This document shows, piece by piece, positions 34,595 through 42,557 of a DNA stretch of 64,000 nucleotides. Origin of the DNA: GCA-958296115 sp965222445 (lineage in GTDB: Bacteria; Chloroflexota; Dehalococcoidia; Lucifugimonadales; CAJWER01); the NCBI GenBank assembly GCA_965222445.1, contig CBDCTY010000002.1:868001-932000 (forward strand), written 5' to 3'. Position 1 is the stretch's first letter. Every line of letters begins with the position of its first letter. The position numbers and the translations under genes were made by a program. A model generated the notes under the pieces. The model was not told where the DNA came from. It ran no database searches and saw only the letters and a program-made list of their open reading frames with translations.

Positions 34595-35071
34595 ATGCCA
34601 GCACTACCTAACAGGCTCACAATCGGGCAGATGGCTTCTCGAAGCGGAGTCCAGACGTCCGCGCTCCGCTACTATGAGTCGCGCGGACTGATTTCTTCTG
34701 ATAGAACGGCGGGCGGCCAGCGCCGGTACGCTCGGGAGACACTGAGGCGAATTGCGGTCATCCGAGTAGCTCAGACCGTCGGTCTCACACTGGAGGAGAT
34801 AAGAGGGGCACTGAACGAACTCCCCCTGGCGCGAACTCCCAACCGACAAGACTGGGAGTGGCTGTCTCAGATGTGGCGCGGCTCGCTAGACGGCCGCATC
34901 GCAGAACTCGAGGCGCTGCGTGACAGGCTGTCGGGGTGCATCGGTTGCGGCTGTCTCTCGCTCGAGAACTGCGGTCTCTTCAATCCTGACGATCAAGCCG
35001 TCGACGATGGCGCCGGCGCCCAATACCTCTTGGGTGGCACTCCGGACCCTGAAGCGAGGCGCTCCTCCTAA
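34595..35071 (+). CDS. soxR: SoxR-type redox-sensing MerR-family regulator
   Basis: A 158-residue MerR-family activator. Residues 7-45 form the winged helix (LTIGQMASRSGVQTSALRYY) and about 60-115 the dimerisation helix. The cluster motif CIGCGCLSLENC (Cys115, 118, 120, 126; CX2CXCX5C) is exactly the [2Fe-2S] ligand pattern of SoxR. It would activate target genes on oxidation, for instance by redox-cycling compounds. Candidate targets are itself and the divergent ABC exporter. The ATG at 34595 follows GAGGAGGG. The gene and its surroundings are bounded by direct repeats, suggesting an insertion. Confidence 0.9.
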   Translation: MPALPNRLTIGQMASRSGVQTSALRYYESRGLISSDRTAGGQRRYARETLRRIAVIRVAQTVGLTLEEIRGALNELPLARTPNRQDWEWLSQMWRGSLDGRIAELEALRDRLSGCIGCGCLSLENCGLFNPDDQAVDDGAGAQYLLGGTPDPEARRSS

Positions 35072-35202
35072 GGAGTGCGTTTGCATCAAGACGACCCAAC
35101 CAAGGGTTCGATGTTCAGTACGTCCGGTCCCCACCAAACTGGACGAATCGAGATCCCCTACCGTGAGGTTCGTACTGAACCTATAACAGGACCTAGCGAC
35201 TG

Positions 35203-35360
35203 TGCGTCAGGGCCAACAGCCTCAAAAGGGTTAGGTGGTTAGGTTGCAAGGATAGACACGGGGCGGGCTGCCGCCTACCATTTCCGACTGACATCCCCCA
35301 CATAGCCCGGCGGAATCCCGGAGGATTGAGATGCGGTTCTATCGTTTGCTGTACGACGAC
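35203..35360. repeat. Direct repeat, right copy
   Basis: The partner of 34337-34490. It forms the upstream region and first codons of the FAH-family gene, which remain functional here. The 40-bp core shared with the left copy is at about 35247-35287. Confidence 0.7.
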
Positions 35361-36245
35361 GCCAACCTGGCGCTGGCGGCCGAGACGCCCGACGGCAGTC
35401 TCGTCGACCTGACATCCATCGACCCCGACCTGACCGAGATAGAGGACCTGGCCCTGGCATCGTCCCTGTCGGGGATCACAATAGACGAGGCGGCCCGGAA
35501 CCTGATCGAGGCCGGTGACGGCGATTCCCTTGACCTGGAGCCCATCGTCGACGGATCGAGGGAGCGAGGGGCGAGCCCAGGCCCGTACCTCGACAGGCCC
35601 TTCGATCCTCCCGAGGTGTGGGCGGCAGGCGTGACCTACAAGACGAGCGAGATGGAGCGCAGGAGGGAGAGCAAGACGCCGGACATATACTCGCGGGTGT
35701 ACGCGGCGGAGCGGCCGGAGCTGTTCATGAAGGCGACGCCTGAGAGGTGCGTAGGGCCCTTCGAGGCGATAGGGGTCAGGGAGGACTCCGAGTGGAATGT
35801 GCCGGAGCCTGAGCTTGCCTTCGTGCTGTACAAGAGCGAGATCATCGGCTACACGATAGGCAACGACGTCAGCAGCCGGTCCATCGAGGGCGAGAACCCG
35901 CTCTACCTGCCCCAGGCCAAGATGTACGACCGGTGCTGCGCAATAGGCCCATGCTTCGTCACAGCCGAGACGCTGGGAGCCGCCAACAAGCTGGGCATCC
36001 GTTGCGAGATACGCCGCGACGACAAGGCCGTGTTCGAGGGAGAGACATCCACCTCGTCGATGGCGAGAAGCTGCGAAGAGCTCGCGGACTGGCTCCTGAG
36101 GCACAACACGGTGCCCAACATGACAACCGTGCTAACGGGTACGGCCATCGTGCCTCCCCCGGAGGTGACGCTGGAGGAGGGCGATGTGGTCTCGATTCAA
36201 ATCGAGGGCATCGGGGTGCTGGAGAACGACGTAATCGTCGTGTAG
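35331..36245 (+). CDS. Fumarylacetoacetate hydrolase-family enzyme
   Basis: A 304-residue FAH-fold protein. The metal-binding and active-site region is WNVPEPELAFVLY, followed by GYTIGNDVSSRSIEGENPLY and YLPQAKMYDRCCAIGPCFVT. The C-terminus has the SSMARSCEELADWLL and VLTGTAIVPPPEVTLEEGD stretches of the family. Members hydrolyse or decarboxylate acylpyruvates or handle 2-keto-3-deoxy sugar acids. The substrate cannot be fixed here. The ATG follows GGAGG. No other catabolic gene is adjacent. Confidence 0.85.
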   Translation: MRFYRLLYDDANLALAAETPDGSLVDLTSIDPDLTEIEDLALASSLSGITIDEAARNLIEAGDGDSLDLEPIVDGSRERGASPGPYLDRPFDPPEVWAAGVTYKTSEMERRRESKTPDIYSRVYAAERPELFMKATPERCVGPFEAIGVREDSEWNVPEPELAFVLYKSEIIGYTIGNDVSSRSIEGENPLYLPQAKMYDRCCAIGPCFVTAETLGAANKLGIRCEIRRDDKAVFEGETSTSSMARSCEELADWLLRHNTVPNMTTVLTGTAIVPPPEVTLEEGDVVSIQIEGIGVLENDVIVV

Positions 36246-36279
36246 ATTTAGGCCGAGAGAGTTGGGCTGGTGAGCCATG

Positions 36280-36385
36280 TTATACCATTTCGTTTTGAGC
36301 GCGCCGTAAAGCCGTCATTCCCGCGAAGGCGGGAACCCACTCCCTGGCCGCACATATACGGCGGCATCACGGTGACTTGGTATTA
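36280..36385. mobile_element. Family 3 repeat (TTATACCA ends), copy 1
   Basis: A 106-bp element with short inverted ends TTATACCA and TTGGTATTA. The interior GAGCGCGCCGTAAAGCCGTC and CACATATACGGCGGCATCAC is shared with the copy at 55061-55189. A 29-bp right-end fragment lies at 41101-41129. It sits 52 bp before hicA copy 2, and its AT-rich right end could supply promoter-like sequence. Confidence 0.7.
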
Positions 36386-36437
36386 GAATCTGTCTGAGAG
36401 TCCCCGCCGTCCCGGGTATTCCCACCCTACAAGAGGT

Positions 36438-36653
36438 ATGAAGGGCAGGGAGTTCCTGAGGCGGGTGAGGGAGATTGGTCGTGCGCGTGGGGTGGCGGTG
36501 CGAGTCGACACGGAGCGTGGCAAAGGCAGCCACGTCACACTCTACTACGGGAACGCCAAACCGATCGTGAAGGACCGCCGGAAGGAGATCGGCCCTGGGT
36601 TGCTGTTGAAGATGATCACTGATTTGGGTCTCGAAAGCTCGGACTTCAGATGA
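36438..36653 (+). CDS. hicA: HicA-type mRNA interferase toxin (copy 2)
   Basis: A 71-residue HicA toxin with the histidine core GKGSHVTLYYG and tail LLLKMITDLGLESSDF. The ribosome binding site is AGAGGT. It overlaps hicB copy 2 by 4 bp (ATGA). It is clearly diverged from the copy at 3326, so the two pairs are probably not cross-neutralising. Intact in the visible sequence. Confidence 0.87.
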   Translation: MKGREFLRRVREIGRARGVAVRVDTERGKGSHVTLYYGNAKPIVKDRRKEIGPGLLLKMITDLGLESSDFR

Positions 36654-37111
36654 GTCAGAGGGATAGCCGCACTATGCGTTTCCTTTACCCTGCCGAGTTG
36701 TGGCATGCGGACCCTGGCGAAGTCGTTGTCTCATTCCGTGACATCGAGGGGTGCCACACTTCCGGCACGGATGAAGCCGATGCCTTGGAAGAGGCGCAGG
36801 ATGCACTTGCGGAGGCAATTGCCGGGCGCATCAACCGCGGCGATCCCATACCTCCGCCAAGCGCACCAGTCCCCGGGGAGTATCTCGTCGCCGTTCCCAC
36901 CGACATGGCGGCTAAGGCAGCCCTTGTGCTCGCGTTCCGGGACAGCGGCCTGAAGCCCGCATCCCTAGCCGAGCGCCTCGGGACGGACGAAGGAACCGTG
37001 CGCCGGATGCTCGACCCGCGCCACGACACTGCCTCGGGGCATATCCAAAGAGCACTGCGCATACTAGGAAGCGAGCTCGTAGTCGAGGTGCGTGAGCTAG
37101 TCTCCGCCTAG
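36650..37111 (+). CDS. hicB: HicB-type antitoxin (copy 2)
   Basis: A 153-residue antitoxin: an RNase H-like N-terminal domain (ADPGEVVVSFRDIEGCHTSG) and a C-terminal helix-turn-helix (LKPASLAERLGTDEGTVRRM). An alternative start is the ATG at 36674, which begins the conserved MRFLYPAEL. The 4-bp overlap with hicA indicates translational coupling. It converges with sucD, whose stop is 9 bp away. Confidence 0.87.
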   Translation: MSQRDSRTMRFLYPAELWHADPGEVVVSFRDIEGCHTSGTDEADALEEAQDALAEAIAGRINRGDPIPPPSAPVPGEYLVAVPTDMAAKAALVLAFRDSGLKPASLAERLGTDEGTVRRMLDPRHDTASGHIQRALRILGSELVVEVRELVSA

Positions 37112-37120
37112 ACCCGGCGA

Positions 37121-37993
37121 CTAAACGATTTCCCTGACCGTGGCGCCTATGTCGGCTGGGGTGGGCACTATGGCTGCGCCGGCCCTCTCGAGCGCGGCGA
37201 TCTTCTCGGAGGCCCGGGCGGCCCGGCCGGTGATGATCGCGCCCGCGTGACCCATGCGCCGCCCCGCCGGGGCGGCGCGCCCTACTATGAGGGCAGCGAC
37301 GGGCTTGCTGAAGTCGCTGGCGATGAACTCGGCGGCCTCCTGCTCGCGCGAGCCGCCTATCTCTCCTATCAGCACGACGGCGTCCGTATCGGGGTCGCCC
37401 TCGAACATGCCCAGCACGTCTACGAACGAGGTGCCCGAGACAGGGTCGCCCCCGATGCCCACGCAGGTCGACTGGCCGATGCCCAGCCCGGTGAGCTGGC
37501 CGACGGCCTCGTACGTCAACGTGCCGCTGCGCGATACGACGCCGACCCGGCCCGGCATGTGGATTGCGCCCGGCATGATCCCGACCTTGCAGGCGTGGCC
37601 GGGGGATATTAGGCCGGGGCAGTTCGGGCCGATGACCGTCACGTCCTTGTCCCTTATGTAGTGGACGACGCCAACCGTGTCCGAGACGGGTATGCCCTCG
37701 GTGATGCAGACGACGACAGGGATGCCGGCGTCGACGGACTCGACGATGGCGTCGGCGGCGAACGGCGGCGGAACGAATATGAGGGACATGTTCGCGCCGC
37801 TCTCTTCGACGGCCTCCTCGACCGTGTTGTAGATGGGGACTGTGTCCTCGAAGAGACTCCCGCCCTTCCCGGGCGTTACTCCGGCAACGAGGTTGGTGCC
37901 GTACTCCCTGCAACGGCTGGCATGGAAGCTGCCCTCCCTGCCGGTTATGCCCTGCACAAGTAGTCGCGTGTTCGAGTCGGCGAGAATACTCAA
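37121..37993 (-). CDS. sucD: Succinate-CoA ligase, ADP/GDP-forming, alpha subunit
   Basis: A 290-residue TCA cycle subunit. A CoA-binding Rossmann domain opens with TRLLVQGITGREGSFHASRC. The phosphohistidine loop is GRRMGHAGAIITG, with the catalytic His in GHAGA. It starts at a TTG with AAGGGA upstream. It is 92 bp downstream of sucC in the usual order. Together they interconvert succinyl-CoA and succinate with substrate-level phosphorylation. Confidence 0.95.
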   Translation of the reverse strand: MSILADSNTRLLVQGITGREGSFHASRCREYGTNLVAGVTPGKGGSLFEDTVPIYNTVEEAVEESGANMSLIFVPPPFAADAIVESVDAGIPVVVCITEGIPVSDTVGVVHYIRDKDVTVIGPNCPGLISPGHACKVGIMPGAIHMPGRVGVVSRSGTLTYEAVGQLTGLGIGQSTCVGIGGDPVSGTSFVDVLGMFEGDPDTDAVVLIGEIGGSREQEAAEFIASDFSKPVAALIVGRAAPAGRRMGHAGAIITGRAARASEKIAALERAGAAIVPTPADIGATVREIV

Positions 37994-38085
37994 GAGGCGT
38001 TCCCTTTCATCCGGAGGTCCCCACCCTTTAGGAGAACGAGCTCGGGGCGAGGGCGAATCCCATTGCTCCGAAACTGGCCCGGCCG

Positions 38086-39255
38086 TCAGCCCGCAAGGCC
38101 CAGGACCTCGTCGACGGCGCGCGCAGCCCCCGCCAGGTCGTCGACGAGCCTGACCTTCAGGTCGGACGCCGACAGTATGTCGCGGCCCTGCTCGGCGTTG
38201 GTGCCCAACATGCGGACGACCATGGGAAGGTCCATCTGCGCGTTCTCGGCGGCGGCCTGGAGCATCCCCCTGGCGACCACGTCGCAGCGGAGTATGCCCC
38301 CGAAGATGTTTATCAGGACGGCCTTCACGCCGGGATCGGAGAGGATGATGTGGATGGCGCGGGCGACCTTCTCCTCGTCGGCTCCGCCTCCCACGTCCAG
38401 GAAGTTGGCGGGCCCCGCGCCCGTCTGGCCGATGACGTCCATCGTGGCCATCGCAAGGCCTGCGCCGTTCACCATGCAGCCCACGTCGCCGTCCAGCTTG
38501 ACGTAGCTGATGCCATACTCTGCCGCCCGGGCCTCGAGCGGGTCGTCCTGGGCCGGGTCGTGCAGGTCGCCCAGGTCGGAATGGCGGAACAGCGCATCGT
38601 CGTCGAAGTCGATCTTAGCGTCCGCGGCTAGCACCCTACCGTCGCCGGTGACGGCGAGGGGGTTGATCTCGACCATCGAGCAGTCGCTGTCGCGGAATAT
38701 GCGGTAGAGGCTCTGCATCATGGAGGCGACGGGCCTGACCTGGGCGGCGCCCAGACCGAGTCCGTATGCAATCCTGCGTCCCTGGTAGGGCTGGAGCCCG
38801 AGGCCGGGGTCGACAGGTATCCTCATGATCTTCTCAGGCGTGGTCTCGGCGACCTCCTCGATGTCCATGCCGCCGGCCTCGCTGACCATCACCACTGGCC
38901 CGCGGGCCGCGCCATCTGTCACCATGCCGACATAAAGCTCGCGATCTATGTCCAGCGGCTCCTCCACCAGCACGGCGTCGACGGGGACGCCCTCCGGGCC
39001 GGTCTGGAAGGTGACGAGCCTTGTGCCCAGCATCGAGCCGGCGGCTTCGGCGGCCTCCTCGGGCGATGAGACGACCCTGATTCCGCCCGCCTTCCCCCGC
39101 CCACCGGCATGGACCTGGGCCTTGACTACAGCCTTGCCGCCGAGTCCCTCTGCAACGGCTCGCGCCTCGTCGGGCGATCTGGCCGGGCCGCCTCGCGGAA
39201 CGGGCACGCCGCCATCGGCGAGGATGCGCTTGGCCTGATACTCGTGGACCTTCAA
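38086..39255 (-). CDS. sucC: Succinate-CoA ligase, beta subunit
   Basis: A 389-residue ATP-grasp subunit. The N-terminus MKVHEYQAKRILADGGVPVP is diagnostic. VVKAQVHAGGRGKAGG is the nucleotide-binding region, and the C-terminal FVNIFGGI-type stretch appears as VLINIFGGILRCDVVARGM. It starts at TTG (39253-39255) without a clear ribosome binding site, unusual for a housekeeping gene. tRNA-Ser lies just upstream on the same strand. Confidence 0.95.
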   Translation of the reverse strand: MKVHEYQAKRILADGGVPVPRGGPARSPDEARAVAEGLGGKAVVKAQVHAGGRGKAGGIRVVSSPEEAAEAAGSMLGTRLVTFQTGPEGVPVDAVLVEEPLDIDRELYVGMVTDGAARGPVVMVSEAGGMDIEEVAETTPEKIMRIPVDPGLGLQPYQGRRIAYGLGLGAAQVRPVASMMQSLYRIFRDSDCSMVEINPLAVTGDGRVLAADAKIDFDDDALFRHSDLGDLHDPAQDDPLEARAAEYGISYVKLDGDVGCMVNGAGLAMATMDVIGQTGAGPANFLDVGGGADEEKVARAIHIILSDPGVKAVLINIFGGILRCDVVARGMLQAAAENAQMDLPMVVRMLGTNAEQGRDILSASDLKVRLVDDLAGAARAVDEVLGLAG

Positions 39256-39286
39256 TTGCTGAGGCCAGAGAACATGTCGGTCAGAG

Positions 39287-39376
39287 TGGCGGAGGGAGTG
39301 GGATTCGAACCCACGATGAGATTGCTCCCATACCGGTTTTCAAGACCAGCGCCATAAACCACTCGACCATCCCTCC
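39287..39376 (-). tRNA. tRNA-Ser (anticodon TGA)
   Basis: Read on the minus strand, GGAGGGATGGTCGAGTGG opens a complete cloverleaf. It has an anticodon loop CTTGAAA (TGA), a long serine-type variable arm, GGTTCGAATCC in the T arm and an acceptor TCCCTCCG with CCA encoded. Confidence 0.95.
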
Positions 39377-39437
39377 GCAGTGTAGTGAGATGCCATTTTA
39401 CCCCGTGGCACGGCGCGGCGGCAATTAGGCGCGATCC

Positions 39438-39580
39438 CCCAAATCCCCCACCTCCGTCATTCCCGCGAAGAGCCTGCCCCCGAGCAGTCGGGGGCGGGAA
39501 CCCATCCCCGGCAAGGTGCACAGCCATAGCCTCAGAAGCAGTCCGTCACGCCGCCCGTCCAAATTAGGTGGTGGATCTGG
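39438..39580. mobile_element. Family 2 miniature element, copy C
   Basis: A 143-bp element from CCCAAATCCCCCACCT to AGGTGGTGGATCTGG with GATCC on each side (39433-39437 and 39581-39585). Its interior matches copies B and D except in the central hairpin (CCCCCGAGCAGTCGGGGG). It ends 13 bp before the amtB stop. Confidence 0.8.
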
Positions 39581-39593
39581 GATCCAGGGCTGC

Positions 39594-40817
39594 CTAATTG
39601 TCATCGAATGTGTAGGCGATCTCATCATGCTGGGATACATCCAGGCCAACTTCCTCGTCACGGTCATGCAGTCGGAGGCCCATCGTATACTTGATGGCCA
39701 GCAGGATCACACCCGTGGCTATGAACGACCAGCCCCATGCCGCGCCCACGCTTATCAGCTGGTACAGCATCTGCTCGCCGCGGCTCACGCCTTCAGCCAG
39801 GGCCCCATAGCCTACGCCCACGAAGAGCCCGGTGGCTATGGCTCCCCAAGTACCGCCGATGCCGTGAACCCCCAACACCGCCAGGGAGTCGTCGATCCGG
39901 AGCTTACCGAGGAGCTCCACTGCCCAATAGCAAGCGGTCCCGGCTACCATACCGATGACGATCGCAGGCATGGTGCCTACGAATCCTGCGGCCGGAGTTA
40001 TCGCAACAAGCCCGGCTATAGCCCCGGATGCCGCACCGACAACGCTGGGCTTCCTGTCGAATAGCCACGACATCCCCGTCCAGGATATGACGCCCGCCGC
40101 CGCGGCCACGTTCGTGACGACGAAAGCGTTCACGGCGTTTCCATCGGGGGCCAGGGCGCTTCCCGCGTTGAACCCGAACCAGCCAAACCAGAGAAGCCCT
40201 GCGCCGAGAACGACCATGGGCACGTGATGCGGAATCATCTCCTCTTCGCCGTAGCCGAGACGCTTGCCTATGACGATGGCCGCAACCAGTGCGGCCACAC
40301 CGGACTTGATATGGACCACGGTGCCGCCTGCATAGTCCAGGGCTCCCAAAGAGCCGATCCAGCCGTCGGTGCCCCACACCCAGTGAGCGAGAGGGGCATA
40401 GACCACGGTTAGCCATATGACTATGAACACCAGGAAGGAGGAGAATCTCATGCGCTCGGCGAATCCGCCTATGACCACGGCAGGCGTAATCATGGCGAAC
40501 ATACCCTGGAAGATCATGAACGCCTGGTGCGGGATCGTATCCGAGTACGGCCCTGCCTCCGTTGCGCTAACGCCCGACAGGGCAAACCATTCGAGGTTCC
40601 CGACGAACCCGCCGATCGACGGGCCAAACGCGAGGCTGTAGCCCCAAAGCACCCACACGACGCCGACCACGCCCATGGTCACGATGACCTGCATGAGCGT
40701 CCCAGCGACATTCTTCTTCCGGACGAGGCCGCCGTAGAAGAAAGCCAATCCGGGGATCATCAGCAAGACGAGCGCCGAGCTTGTGAGGACCCAGGCCGTA
40801 TCCGCCGCGCTAATCAT
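39594..40817 (-). CDS. amtB: Ammonium transporter
   Basis: A 407-residue Amt/MEP channel with about 11 membrane spans. The start MISAADTAWVLTSSALVLLM is a typical N-out first helix. The twin-histidine pore is represented by MIPHHVPMVVLGAGLLWFGW and VLGVHGIGGTWGAIATGLF. The signature FNAGSAL is present. The ATG at 40817 follows GAGGTTACTG. No glnK gene is adjacent. The downstream flank is a family 2 element. Confidence 0.94.
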   Translation of the reverse strand: MISAADTAWVLTSSALVLLMIPGLAFFYGGLVRKKNVAGTLMQVIVTMGVVGVVWVLWGYSLAFGPSIGGFVGNLEWFALSGVSATEAGPYSDTIPHQAFMIFQGMFAMITPAVVIGGFAERMRFSSFLVFIVIWLTVVYAPLAHWVWGTDGWIGSLGALDYAGGTVVHIKSGVAALVAAIVIGKRLGYGEEEMIPHHVPMVVLGAGLLWFGWFGFNAGSALAPDGNAVNAFVVTNVAAAAGVISWTGMSWLFDRKPSVVGAASGAIAGLVAITPAAGFVGTMPAIVIGMVAGTACYWAVELLGKLRIDDSLAVLGVHGIGGTWGAIATGLFVGVGYGALAEGVSRGEQMLYQLISVGAAWGWSFIATGVILLAIKYTMGLRLHDRDEEVGLDVSQHDEIAYTFDDN

Positions 40818-40896
40818 GCACAGTAACCTCAACAGGGAATTGCGCGCTGCTCAATGACGAGCCTGGCGCCCGCCCCAGGGTACAACGGGCTCGTTG

Positions 40897-40986
40897 TGGT
40901 GCCGAAGGCCGGATTCGAACCGGCACGGGATGTAACTCCCAACGGTTTTTGAGACCGCCGCGTCTACCGTTCCGCCACTTCGGCAC
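40897..40986 (-). tRNA. tRNA-Leu (anticodon CAA)
   Basis: On the minus strand GTGCCGAAGTGGCGGAACGG opens the cloverleaf. The anticodon loop is CTCAAAA, a long variable arm follows, GGTTCGAATCC forms the T arm, and the acceptor CTTCGGCA carries CCA encoded. Confidence 0.95.
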
Positions 40987-41100
40987 GAGGCGCGAGGGGC
41001 AATCGCCCCACCGGGCCATTATCAGGAACGCGGCGCGCCCACGTCAACAGCTAGCCCAGGCCACATAGGCGGACGAGAGTGGCGTCGTCTGTTGGCATGT

Positions 41101-41129
41101 CGCGGCGGCATCACGGTGACTTGGTATAA
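41101..41129. repeat. Family 3 repeat fragment
   Basis: CGGCGGCATCACGGTGACTT and the end GGTATAA match the right end of the elements at 36280-36385 and 55061-55189. The left part is absent. Confidence 0.6.
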
Positions 41130-41309
41130 CTCTCGATCATGACCCCGCCCCAGGTCCCTCGCTGGGCAGGGCCTTTCCAAAGTCCGTTCGTGGTGAGCCT
41201 GTCGAACCACAATTGGGGCCTTCGACCCTTCGACAAGCTCAGGAGAGCCAAGCTCAGGCCGAACGGCAAGGTACGACCCTATCTCAACAATGGAAAGGCC
41301 CTGGGCCGT

Positions 41310-41453
41310 CCCAAATCCCCCACCTCCGTCATTCCCGCGAAGAGCCTGCCCCGTACTTGATACGGGGCGGGAACCCATCCCCGGCAAGGTGCACAGCCAT
41401 AGCCTCAGAGGCAGTCCGTCACGCCGCCCGTCCAAATTAGGTGGTGGATCTGG
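41310..41453. mobile_element. Family 2 miniature element, copy D
   Basis: A 144-bp element nested in the composite, CCCAAATCCCCCACCT to AGGTGGTGGATCTGG, with the 6-bp duplication GGCCGT (41304-41309 and 41454-41459). Confidence 0.82.
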
Positions 41454-41568
41454 GGCCGTAGAAGCAACTGTCGTCCTGAGGAGTCCCCAACGAAGAACCC
41501 TGCCCCCTCCCCAATCCTGGGAATCCCCTAATCCCCCACAACTCCCTCCCTCTGTGCTTGGAGCCTGT

Positions 41569-41703
41569 CCTGAGCTTGGCTCCCCTGAGCTTGGCTCTCC
41601 TGAGCGGGGCTCTCCTGAGCGGGGCTCTCCTGAGCTTGGCTCTCCTGAGCGGGGCTCCCCTGAGCGGGGCTCTCCTGAGCGGGGCTCTCCTGAGCTTGGC
41701 TCT
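41569..41703. repeat. 15-bp tandem array
   Basis: Nine consecutive 15-bp units CCTGAGC(TT or GG)GGCT(C)(C/T), two alternating subtypes, followed by a partial tenth. The related block near 21.0 kb has only one or two such units. Confidence 0.88.
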
Positions 41704-41713
41704 CCTGAGCTTG

Positions 41714-41785
41714 TCGAAGGGCCGAAGGGTCGAAGGGTCGAAGGGTCGAAGGGTCGAAGGGTAGAAGGGTCGAAGGGTCGAAGGC
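41714..41785. repeat. 8-bp tandem array
   Basis: About nine units of TCGAAGGG, with CCGAAGGG and TAGAAGGG variants, directly following the 15-bp array. It ends in the GGCCCCAATTGTGG arm of the composite element. Confidence 0.88.
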
Positions 41786-41928
41786 CCCAATTGTGGTCCG
41801 ACAGGCTCACCACGAACAGACTTTGGAAAGGCCCTGCTCGCTGGGGCCTCGGGACGACATGGCGGGTAGCCGGGCGCTATTCTCACAGCAATGACGATTG
41901 TGAAAGGGTCTCCTCGGGGAGAAGGGTC

Positions 41929-42420
41929 CTACTCATCCTGGCGCATGGGTCTGCCGTAGGCGTCGAAGAGCTCCAGATATGGTGTGCCCCGCTTGTCGAC
42001 ACGGACAGAGACGCGGTCCTTCCCGTCGCCGTCCATGAGAACGAAGCTCGGCAGGCCGTCTTCGTCCACCTCGAACGACATTCGCGCCTCCCCGTAGGGT
42101 CCGGTGAAGTCGAGCACCGGCGTGTTCTCCTCCGCGACACCCAGCGAAAGACGCGGCTCACCCGCCATGTCGTACAGGCTCAACGTCGGGGAGCCCTCCG
42201 GGTCCAGGTCCAGGGAGGCGCGGACCGAGCCGCGCAGGTCATACAACGAGAGGGTTGTCGATCCCACCTCGTCGTTGACCGCCAACTCGGCTACGCTCTG
42301 GCCGTTGCCATCCAGGAGCACCAGTCCCGCCGTCTGTCCCTGCGTCCCCAGGACCGCCCTGGGCCGTCCTTCGTCGTCCACCACCTCGAACCGCTTCGCG
42401 CGAATTACCTCTTCGGCCAT
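41929..42420 (-). CDS. Hypothetical beta-repeat protein
   Basis: A 163-residue soluble protein made of about six repeats of 22-26 residues. Each follows the pattern small-G-x-x-R-x-x-L-x-x-D-x-x-G-x-P-x-L-x-L-x-D, for example LDLDPEGSPTLSLYDMAGEP and FEVDEDGLPSFVLMDGDGKD. This suggests a beta-solenoid or stacked-strand structure. No signal peptide. The ATG at 42420 has GGAGG 7 bases upstream (MAEEVIRAKRFEVVDDEG). The function is unknown. It is divergent from the NAD-kinase-like gene. Confidence 0.65.
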   Translation of the reverse strand: MAEEVIRAKRFEVVDDEGRPRAVLGTQGQTAGLVLLDGNGQSVAELAVNDEVGSTTLSLYDLRGSVRASLDLDPEGSPTLSLYDMAGEPRLSLGVAEENTPVLDFTGPYGEARMSFEVDEDGLPSFVLMDGDGKDRVSVRVDKRGTPYLELFDAYGRPMRQDE

Positions 42421-42557
42421 GACACGCCTCCGCTGGAGTAAAGCCCGTATAGCATAGTACAAAGGAGCCAACGGGCGGCGATGTAAACCTTGACTCGGCA
42501 ACGAACATGGGTGCTATAATAGCTGTTCTTGCACATCACGGGAGGCGCTGCAGACAC

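Larger units (their letters stand above)
41167..41836. mobile_element. Family 1 composite element, copy 4
   Basis: A 670-bp block bounded by family 1 ends and flanked by a perfect 9-bp duplication CTCGCTGGG (41158-41166 and 41837-41845), so it moved as a unit. Inside are a complete small family 1 element (41167-41303), a family 2 element, an about 90-bp linker, two tandem arrays and a second inverted family 1 arm (about 41786-41836). It contains no plausible gene. The whole 40987-41928 region is non-coding. Confidence 0.85.

Noticed and set aside
35193..36104. 303-codon minus-strand frame
   Set aside because: Antisense to the FAH-family gene; no domain recognised.
41569..41785. Possible CRISPR array
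   Set aside because: Units are contiguous 15- and 8-bp repeats with no spacers, and no cas gene is present.
41022..41813. 263-codon minus-strand frame with SGEPRSGEPSSGEP repeats
   Set aside because: It translates the 15-bp array and repeat elements; no ribosome binding site and no conserved domain.
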